Shown: piece by piece, positions 56,229 through 64,000 of the stretch | Layout of the letters: each line of letters opens with the position of its first letter | How positions within the stretch are numbered: position 1 is the first letter of the stretch | Source: Neurospora tetraspora | Taxonomy: Eukaryota > Ascomycota > Sordariomycetes > Sordariales > Sordariaceae | Length of the DNA: 64,000 nucleotides | Reading direction: 5' to 3' | Assembly: GCF_033439725.1 (NCBI RefSeq) | Contig: NW_026944386.1 | Span: forward strand, 3,720,001-3,784,000 | Notes under the pieces: model-generated | What the model saw: only the letters and a program-made list of their open reading frames with translations | Database searches by the model: none | What the model was told of the DNA's origin: nothing | Program-made: the position numbers and the translations under genes

Positions 56229-58226
56229 TCATTGCCACATCTTACAATTTTCACGTAATGGCTCGATGATATCCACACAAACAGCGTTCCAGAAGTTATT
56301 ATCATCCCAGCACCCAAGCTGCCACTCATCCCCGATTATACCCTTGATGCAATGAGAGGCGGCCTTTCTGTATAAATTCGGTGGCGGGTTGCTCATCTCA
56401 TACAGCCACTTTACCGCTCGCGGTAGACGTTCGTAGTATCCGGTGGGAGTCTTTTCTAATGAGAAATGAGTCTCTAGGGTCTCTTCATGCCAAATCTCGA
56501 GGAGCAGAATGCCTAGCTCTAGGAGAGCTTCCTGGGGTTCCGATTTCGGTTGGAGTTGTAGCTGGGCGATGCATTTAGTGAATGGCGTAGATATTGTTTG
56601 CTGCAATGCCCTAACTGGCCTATAATAATAGCACCAGTATAAGGGTGCTACAGTGAACTATGCACTTGTAGCAGAGCGGAGCGGAAGCGGTAGAAAGTAC
56701 GACAGCAGTGCTGAAGGAAGCAGCGTAGTTGCAAATACAATAGCAGGATGTTGTAAAAGAGGTCTTGGAGAGAACTCTGCTCTCAAGACAGAAGAGTACA
56801 GTGGACTCTGCACTGTGAGAAAAGACTATATTGTATTGCTTGTATTGTGCTTGCTTGCTTAAGGAGTGACTAACTAAAGGAGAGAAGAGGTCTTTATATA
56901 CACGAACGTTAAGTATCTAGAAGCTTCCAGAGTGTAGAAGCTTATGTAAGTTAATAGGAGTGCTTGTAGGAGCACTATACTATGAAAGGAATGAACTGAA
57001 TCTATGAGCTTCTGGTGCATTCCATGATGACAAATTAGTCTAGAAGGAATGCTGAACGAGTAAGAGAATCCCAGAATACAGTGGCAAAACCTCTGTATTC
57101 TAGCACGTTCTGTGGGGGCTGAGTTGACTGATTCCGTAGAAGGAATAGTTCAATCAGCCTTCTATACTACAAGGTAGTACAAGGCAGTTACAAGGCACAG
57201 TACTAGCCACACGTTAACAGATATAAATGGCCGGCTGAAGTCAATATCGGGGTTGCTTCCTTGATGTGCTGCTGTCGTGACGGGGAAGAAAACCATTCCG
57301 TGTGATCACGCGTTGGGAAGCCAGTGTGTTTGCAATAGTTGGAGGAGGTTTGATGCAAGTCGGAGTGCGAGGAGCATCCGGAACTTTAGAGGTATAGTGG
57401 TAACTCCGCGTCGCCTGTCCGCTTGGATGGAGAAAAGCTCCTTCAGGGATCTCTTTGCGGACGGGGCGGAGGTGGCTAGCCCAGAGCCACCCGCTATCAT
57501 CATTCCGATTTTGTGTTGTTTGGTGAGAACAAAAGCCATATGGCTGGCTGGGTTGATCACAGCACAAATATTGTCCACCGGGACGATCCGGGGCCTGGGA
57601 GGCTCAGCCCTGGTGATGATGAATGTCACGCTGTGGGAAGTGTTTAAACCATCCTCTTCATCGTAGAGTACCTTAACGACTGTTTCGTGCCAGACTCTCT
57701 TCTTTTCCGAGGGGATTGTCGAAAATACCAGTGGAAAAGCTAGGGACATATTAACCGATCTGCAGCTCTTGCTGTCCGGAATTCGGTCCTCCAGAAATAG
57801 CCTGGTCTCATGTCCTTCGTGACATTCACCTCTCCAGGCGTGGAAGATGGCGGAATAAAGATTGGAGGCAGATTCATGAGCTCGACGAAGGGACTTGGCG
57901 ATCCTAAGCACGGGACGGATTCGAAGGCCAGTATATAAGAAGGCCGCTTCTCGGCCTTCGTTATTCTGGCTCCTTAGCAAGCAATAGCTATCACGATCTA
58001 TCAGTACCTTTTGGCTACTGCTACATTTATTCTTATATTCCCAGCGATAATACTCCTGTGCTTGTAACGGTTCTTCACAAATATGAGCCTTCACGGGCTC
58101 ATCGACTTCCGTGTAGTTTACGCGCAAAAGCCGTTGGATGCTGAGGATTGAGGTACGCTGGGCAAGATCACCGGTCGGAGCTGGTTGTTCTATCACAGTA
58201 GGCGGTTGGATTTGGACAAGCCTCAT
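56229..58226 (-). pseudogene. DUF7580-type gene split by a solo LTR
   Basis: Minus-strand coding sequence in two blocks. Block 1 (58226 to 57220): RAHESASNLYSAIFHAWRGE, CHEGHETRLFLEDRIPD, RVWHETVVKVLYDEEDGLNT, ICAVINPASHMAFVLTK, LRLASNLLQLLQTHWLPNA, TGA (57306-57308), then open again to PDIDFSRPFIS. Block 2 (56589 to 56229): TPFTKCIAQLQLQPKSEPQE, ALLELGILLLEIWHEETLE, ending PLRENCKMWQ. The pattern (LY-x-A-x3-W-x-C-x-C-like start, ASxLLQLxxxxWL, LGxxLLEIWxxxTLE near the end) is that of the fungal DUF7580 family, which is often found with HeLo/NLR-type accessory genes. The usual N-terminal 200 residues are weak or absent. Removal of the 625-bp LTR plus one 5-bp duplication rejoins block 1 and block 2 in frame. 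A separate TGA also kills block 1. Confidence 0.7.
56595..57219 (-). mobile_element. Solo LTR of a Ty1/copia-type retrotransposon
   Basis: The 625-bp element has termini TGTT...AACA and is flanked by a perfect 5-bp target duplication GATAT (56590-56594 and 57220-57224). On the minus strand it begins TGTTAACGTG and has a TATATAAAGA promoter box at about 56891-56900, followed by a pyrimidine-rich leader, the usual LTR layout. No internal domain (RT, integrase) remains, so it is a solo LTR left by recombination. Base composition is more AT-rich than the neighbours. Confidence 0.9.
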
Positions 58227-58896
58227 ACCTATTTCTTTATATAGTCTAACATGTGTCACGCACGTGGGTCTAGCGGCTCTGGCACATAAATAATTTGACG
58301 TTCTTGACCAATAGCTAAAGATGAAGAAGAAAGAGGAAGCTAGTTTACATCGGATGAGAGGGATAACATCATTGTATGCAATAACAGATGCGATGGAAGA
58401 ATGAACGTGCATGTGATCTGACACATGACAACATGCGTGGTGGTTGAATGCTCGGGTGAGGATAATTGTATGATGTTCATTACGGCAAACTTTGGCAGGC
58501 GCGAACATGACTCTATCATTGGCTATATCCAATCCACACAGTCGATTCACAATGGTATGCAATCGATTTATCCGGCCCAGCCACCGCGTCAGCTAGCAGC
58601 TCCCACATATTCCCCAGTGCCTTTTTGGCCAGACACTGTAGTTATGTCACATAGCCTAATATTAATTTTTGAGCGGTGAAGGGCAGTTGATATCCGCTGT
58701 CATATTTGAACACTGTCACATTTGAACACTGTCACATTTGAACACTGTAATGAACCGAACCGGGTGCCTGTCATTTTGGCACTGGCAGAATTTTATAAAT
58801 CGGACGGTTCTGGCACCCGAACCACTTCTTGGTCATTCTATCTTCTTCACCCGACCTTGAATTTCAGGTAGAAGATAAGATATCCAAGATTCGACC
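58227..58896. other. Intergenic region before the methyltransferase, with a 16-bp tandem repeat
   Basis: Divergent spacer that should hold the methyltransferase promoter. 58701-58748 is three copies of a 16-bp unit, CATTTGAACACTGTCA (the first reads CATATTTGAACACTGTCA). The upstream minus frame continues open to 58562, but is not domain-like. Confidence 0.6.
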
Positions 58897-60757
58897 ATGA
58901 GTTCTCCGGCGAAAAAAGCTCAGTCGCCAGCACCCCAATCACCCACGCCCGGCCCTGCATCCCAGTCTCCCGCTGCTGCGAGAGAACCCACGCCCGGTCC
59001 TGCACCCCCCGCTGTTGAAACGACTGGCCCTCTTCCTGGATCTCACTGGGCCGAACAGGTACGGTCCTCTCACGTTCCTCGTCACCCGGTCACAAGCCCA
59101 ATAATAATTGGAATTGATCACTGGCATACTTCTTCTACCTTACTTACGCACTATAGGGACTTCCGGAGGAGGAGGAAAATGATGGGGATTCTACCATTGG
59201 AAGTGATATTGAGAGCTCGACTGCTTCGATTAGTTCGAGTATCCTCAAATACCGTACCATGAACGGCCGAACCTACCATAGCGATAGCGTAACGGATGGA
59301 GAGTATTGGTAAGTCTGTTTGGGATTACTCGTCAGGGCTCGAAGCGCCCAGTCTGGCCTCCACATTGGGTCTGTGAGGTGTCGTTTCTAGCCCAGAGTCC
59401 AGACGAGTATGGATGAAGAGAAGCTCTGCGCATGTAAGAGGAAACACCCAACGCTAACAAGTAATTTAAACTTTCATGCAGGGGCCCCAACGACGCTAAG
59501 CAGAATGAAATGCTGGATATTTTGTAAGTAAAACATGCTTCCCACCATCGGTTTGATCTCCCAAGGGCCTATCTTGCATACCTTTATCCGAGCCACTCAA
59601 TCTGTCTCGCCGCCTCCAAGGCCCCATGAGGCGGCTGAACAGCTGTCAGGTTGCGCTACCATTGTCATCAACCTATCGTCGAATCTCATATCATCCAAGA
59701 TCAAAGACTTCCCTTCGACCGTCTGGATTTGGGACGTACAAGCTGCAGTAGCTCTCCTTTTTCACGGGAGCGTTAGCACCCTGTCGTGGCATCCCCATGT
59801 TCGCGAGACTTCGAGTTCTTATAGCTAACCAAATATTGCCTACCTCTAGCCATCATGTGATGACCATTTGCCTGGATGGCAGGCTTTATGATGCCCCTCT
59901 TCCCAAAAATCCTGAGAATGCAATTGATCTTGGCACAGGCACAGGTACGCCGACTTTCTACACTATCTTGGTGGTTGTTCCTTAAATACTAACTCGACAT
60001 TTAGGGCTGTGGGCAATCGATTTTGCCGATAAATTCCCTAAGTGCAACGTCATAGGTACTGACATCTCGCCCATCCAGCCCGGTTGGGTACCCTCCAATG
60101 TCCGTTTTGAAATCGACGACTACAATAAGGAATGGACCTATAACTCTAATTTCTTCGACTTCATACACCTCCGGTGGCTTAGCGGCACCGTCAAGGATTG
60201 GCCTGCTTTGTATAAGAAGGCTTACCAATGCTGCAAGCCGGGCGGTTACATTGAGCATATGGATGCCTCCGGTACTGTCTTGTCCGACGATGGTTCCGTG
60301 GATAACAAAATTCATGCCGTAGCCCAATGGGGCCCCATGTGGCAGGAGGGTGGAAGGAGGATTGGGTATGAAGTTGATCTGCACAGCACCAACCTAATGG
60401 AGAACGCGATGAAGGAGGCCGGCTTCGTAAACATAGTAACGAAGGATTACAAGGTAAATTCTCCGCTTCCCACAGCTTCTGTTTCTTCCGGAGACTCTAA
60501 CCACGGGATACTTGCAGGTCCCTCTCTCCCCATGGTCCAAGGACAAGAAGATGAACGAACTTGGTCTGTACTTATATGTCGCTATGGGCCAGGACCTTGA
60601 TGGTATTCTTCAGTTTATGTTTGGTAAAGTAATGGGATGGACCACGGAGGAGATCAACATCTACATCAAACATTTGCAGAAGGAGTTGAAGGACACTACC
60701 CTTCATCCGTACTTCATCTACCGCATGGTGTATGCCCAGAAGCCATTGGATGCTTAA
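58897..60757 (+). CDS. LaeA-like SAM-dependent methyltransferase
   Basis: Class I (Rossmann) methyltransferase of the large fungal LaeA-like family, which acts on small molecules or as a regulator of secondary metabolism. Six exons: 58897-59058, 59157-59308, 59482-59523, 59850-59944, 60005-60453 and 60518-60757; 379 aa. A Pro/Ser-rich N-terminus is followed by [30 protein letters not shown], and [18 protein letters not shown], the family's typical lead-in. Then SAM motif [18 protein letters not shown] (about 144-160), [20 protein letters not shown] (motif II), [23 protein letters not shown], and the C-terminal MKEAGFVNI and [15 protein letters not shown]. Introns are 60-326 bp; intron 3 (326 bp) is unusually long. 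All junction phases agree. Confidence 0.92.
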
Positions 60758-61037
60758 TGTCCGGCTGGGCAACAACACCGACCGGGGCTGGTTACTTACC
60801 TAATCTCCCACGATGAGCGGTTGGATCCCTTTACCTTAGAACAAACTTCATATCTCTTTTTCTGTGAATAATCTAAAAACAACATGCTAGTTAAAAACCT
60901 CAGATGACCGTCACACTTGTTTTACAGGGTTGACCCCAGACTGGGCATGTGCCTTCAGCCTTACCCGGCCTCCACCTGCATCCAAATGTGCACTAACACT
61001 CTTACATCAATGATCGCAAAGGATTTGCCAGTTTCTG

Positions 61038-61560
61038 TTAGGGCAAAGCTCCCCACCGGTGCGTCTTCCTCGGCTCAGCTCGGGTATGTCCTTTTTCGAC
61101 GTCCGGAGCATTTAGTCTCCACTCACGACGTCCCTCCAAGTCATCACATTTAGCGGCAAAATCAAAGAGCGTTGGCTTCCCCGAAAACTCTCGGCGACCA
61201 GTAGCGGCGTTGTTCGTGATTTCCTTCGGGGTCCACCCCAGGTAGTAAGGCATGAAATAGACAAGGAAGCCCTCAATGTCATGTGTCAGCGCGACAGACT
61301 GGCAGAGACCCAGCTGCTTCATCCTCGGGTCATCAGACTAGGGAGAGAGAGGAACTTAGATCTCGGGGTCAGCTTCAGCTCGTCTCAAGGGCTCACGGAC
61401 AAGGAAAGTCTGACATAGTAATCCTCGGCGTAATGTTGGTGAATCCAGCATTCTTCATTCCCTTTTCCATCGTGTTTGAAGAAACCACGCTTAACTCGAG
61501 CCCGGTCTTCCGCCCAACCTCTTTCCAAGTACAATTCGGAACGATCTCACACTTGGGCTA
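61038..61560 (-). pseudogene. Decayed LaeA-like methyltransferase paralogue (inverted)
   Basis: Minus-strand remnants line up with the C-terminal half of the neighbour: TWKEVGRKTGLELSVVSSNT and MEKGMKNAGFTNI (compare [14 protein letters not shown]), then KQLGLCQSVALTHDIEGFLV and YYLGWTPKEITN (compare [10 protein letters not shown]). The reading frame changes between these pieces, and motif I and the N-terminal half are absent. Orientation is tail-to-tail with the intact gene, 280 bp away. Confidence 0.72.
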
Positions 61561-62713
61561 CTTCAAGCCTTCGACTTTCAGCCTTCAACACTCAAACTCA
61601 TTTCTGATTTTCCTAAACCGAAGAAACCCGAGGTTGAAGAAGCCGCGGAAGCCCTTCTCCTTCGGAATTTTATTAGAATACCTATATAGTTCAAAACGGG
61701 TTTTCTACTTATGCCATCAGATTAGCCCGTGAGTGCCCCAGGTTGTCCAATCATGGCCAAGTTCAACCAATGACTGGTGCAAGCTGCTAGGCCGCTGCTG
61801 GTGAGATAGCGGCAGGCAGCCGTCGCTGGCCAGCAGGCAAGTAGGGCTCTTCACGACCCTGCTCATTCCTATCCCACACACAGCTAGAGCTAGCTTCGTA
61901 GGACAATAACAAATTGTTATACACTATATCTAAGGGCGCTCTACACCGTCTCGGATGCTACCAGTATCGTAATGTGTCGAAGCTCGCAGCGTTGCTGGTT
62001 CGCGGGCAAGAGAAACTGATGACGGATTGAGGTGGCATCACAGAGACTGTTAGCACACAGTCCCTATAAGCGGCCTCTTTTGGAGAAAGCACTAACACCT
62101 ACATGCGATGCGGAATGTCACCCTGAAAGTGGGGCAAATCCTCGGTGGATGTGGGTCCAGAACAAGTTACAGCGGCTTTGCCACTGTAAGTTCCTGTACA
62201 AGCCGCTGAACTATCGCCGTGATCTTTGTCCCGTCTTCACGAGAAACGGATGTTCGCTATAACATTCTTGGACCACCTTGTCTTGGACTTGTGGGCACAA
62301 GAAGTCTGTTGATTGTCTTAAGCTAGAGAAGAAAGGGAAAAGAAATGTGAAGGGCGAAAATACATGGTGGTGTGGGCTGGCTGGGCTCATGCGGTAATGC
62401 CAGTGAAGGGGAGTGGGACAGACCCCACCACAACACCTTGCTTGTTGTTGTTGTTGTTGTTGTTGTTGTTATTTTTAACGTCTACTTCCGCCTCCCGTAG
62501 GGCATGAGACGTGCCACATCGGTGAGGCAGTGGTGGGAATCCGTCAGGCAGTGTTAGTAGTGTGGGCGTGACGGACTTCCTCGTCCATCTTCCTCCTACA
62601 ACAAAAAGTCTTGGCGCCAAGTGTTAGTCTTAACGCTTGGTTGCCCGCAGAATCCTTAACACCACCCAAATCGCCGTTTTTACGGTCGATATCTCAACAA
62701 CCGCAGCGACGGA
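61561..62713. other. Spacer before the LINE fragment, with a GTT microsatellite
   Basis: No gene recognised. A (GTT)9 run lies at about 62443-62470. ATAACAAATTGTTAT near 61907-61921 is a short palindrome of no clear role. The right end probably contains the 5' part of the LINE. Confidence 0.5.
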
Positions 62714-63909
62714 ATGTCTACGCCTTCGCCCTCTGGGGCCCCCAAACCACCGCCGCCGGCCATAATACCGGTTACTCCTTTGCCGGACATCTTTTGCGTC
62801 CCGCCTCCGCCCTCCACGACGGCGCAGTCGGCCAAAAGAGCCCGGACTGCGGACGAGGAAGCCCGTCATGCCCACACCACCACCACAGCCATGACCACTG
62901 GACCCATCTCGTCCATCGCAGAGACCTTCATCTCCGAAGCTCTCGCAAAAGCGGAAGTCTACCGCTCCTTTGCCACTCTCCTCGACTCTGAGCTCGCCCG
63001 CTTCTCCGTCATCTCACCTGCCCACGCCCGCGAGGCGTCACCTACGCCGTCCAGAATGTGCCCATGACGATGCGGATCGGTACCGTCCCTGTCGACACTA
63101 CCACTGCCATTAAGGACGAGGTCCTCGTCCAAACCGGCCAAGAGCCTGTCGCCCTCCGTCCCTCCCAGTACTTCCATCCTGGCGGGGCCTATGCAACCTG
63201 GCTCATCTCCTTTGATAGGCCTGTCTCTCCTTTCCGTCTTTTTGACGTTAGCAACATTAGCCGCCTCGTCCAGAAACGCCGCCCACTAGACCAGTGTGCA
63301 GAATGCTTTGAATGGCACGGCCGCAGAGGGTGCGCTCGCGCTGCTAAATGCCCACAATGTGGACATGCTGCCCACGGTGAGTGCGACCGCCACATTCAAT
63401 GCGCCAACTGCCGTGGCCCTTTTAAGTCTACCCATGCCGAGTGTCCTATGCGCCCAAAACGCCAAGGAGACACCGTCACCCGCCCGACCCCTCAACAACG
63501 GAAGAAGATTCGCCGTGATGGCGGTATTCTTGTCACTAGAAAATACGACCGCGTACCCCCTCCGATAGCCAGGAAAATACTACCATGTCTTCCGACGAGC
63601 TGCCCAGCCATAGTTCCGCTCCCTCCGGCCCCGAGAACTCCGACAGCTCTAACCGGAGCCAGCCCCCAGCTGATGAGGATATGATAGTGGTCCAGTTGAG
63701 CGAGCACACGTCCTCCGACGACGCAGTCCGCCGCTCTAGTCGCCACAAAACGCCCTCCAAGAGGGCCGCTGGCCTATGAGGTGGAAGTTGGCCACGGCCA
63801 CAATATTGAGAGGTTTACGGTGGACTTGGACAAGCTAGTTCACCGTGAAAGGAGACGGGGGGAGGCTTTGCGGGAGGAGGAGAGTGAGAGAGAGAACGGG
63901 GAGGAGTGA
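62714..63909 (+). mobile_element. Tad1-type LINE ORF1 (gag-like), frameshifted and 3'-truncated by the window
   Basis: ATG 62714: MSTPSPSGAPKPPPPAIIPV and SSIAETFISEALAKAEVYRS in one frame to 63067. The continuation NVPMTMRIGTVPVDTTTAIK, FHPGGAYATWLISFDRPVSP, FRLFDVSNISRLVQKRRP is in another frame (frameshift near 63030). Then three Cys/His zinc knuckles, CAECFEWHGRRGC, CPQCGHAAHGEC and CANCRGPFKSTHAEC, and MRPKR. This is the gag-like ORF1 of fungal LINEs (Tad1/CgT1 clade). From about 63570 the frame shifts again (MSSDELPSHSSAPSGPENSD, RRSSRHKTPSKRAAGL), and a charged tail in a further frame ends with TGA at 63907-63909. No reverse transcriptase lies within the window. An old, inactive copy. 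Confidence 0.72.
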
Positions 63910-64000
63910 TTTTGCCCTTTCATATGTCTTTTCCTTTGTTATACAGGTCTCGCCATAGACTGGCGGCTCGCTCATTGGGCGATTAGACTGGAAGTGTTGG

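Noticed and set aside
61900-61930. ATAACAAATTGTTAT palindrome as a possible LTR end
   Set aside because: No second end, no target duplication and no TATA/leader layout; only a short palindrome.

Overview
The window looks like chromosomal DNA of a filamentous ascomycete, most likely a Sordariales species of the Neurospora/Sordaria type. The reasons are short introns (50-110 bp) with GTAAGT-like donors and GCTAAC-like branch sites, GC-rich third codon positions in the housekeeping genes, a dispersed 5S rRNA-type sequence, LaeA-like and DUF7580-like accessory genes, and stop codons in old coding sequence that fit CpA-to-TpA (RIP-type) change. All gene models were spliced by hand. For the spliced genes the exon lengths sum to a multiple of three. 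No alignment or database search was run.

Layout. 0-24 kb is a conserved housekeeping block: the 3' part of ribosomal protein S6 (+), a giant 4068-aa HECT ubiquitin ligase of the Tom1/HUWE1 type (-, seven exons), ribosomal protein S8 (+, with an 8-nt microexon), and a Gyp5/Evi5-like TBC Rab-GAP (-). 24-29 kb has no intact gene. It holds a mosaic of gene scraps (an RRM of the Nam8/Csx1 type, pieces resembling a PARP regulatory domain, and internal direct repeats). 29-33.6 kb is a long low-complexity reading frame split by one in-frame TAG; its upstream part carries three tandem PAM2-like motifs.

34.7-46 kb is an accessory zone of broken genes: hypothetical proteins, an SNF2/DEAD-type helicase stub, a Harbinger-like MITE, and at least five short ORFs with U1/JAZ-type C2H2 zinc fingers. 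Two of these are paralogues sharing a conserved block upstream of the finger. Several breaks are CAA/CAG codons turned into TAA/TAG.

48-53 kb returns to intact genes: a CaCA-family cation exchanger (-) and an Nramp metal transporter (+) with a DPDN variant of the DPGN motif. 54.2 kb holds a 5S rRNA pseudogene. At 56.2-58.2 kb a DUF7580-type gene is split by a 625-bp solo LTR with a perfect GATAT duplication; removing the LTR and one duplication restores the frame. At 58.9-60.8 kb is an intact six-exon LaeA-like methyltransferase, followed tail-to-tail by a decayed inverted paralogue. The window ends in the frameshifted ORF1 (gag-like, zinc knuckles) of a Tad1-type LINE.

The housekeeping genes cover translation (S6, S8), protein turnover (Tom1-like), vesicle traffic (TBC GAP) and ion transport. 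The rest is an accessory, transposon-worn region with signs of RIP and insertion.
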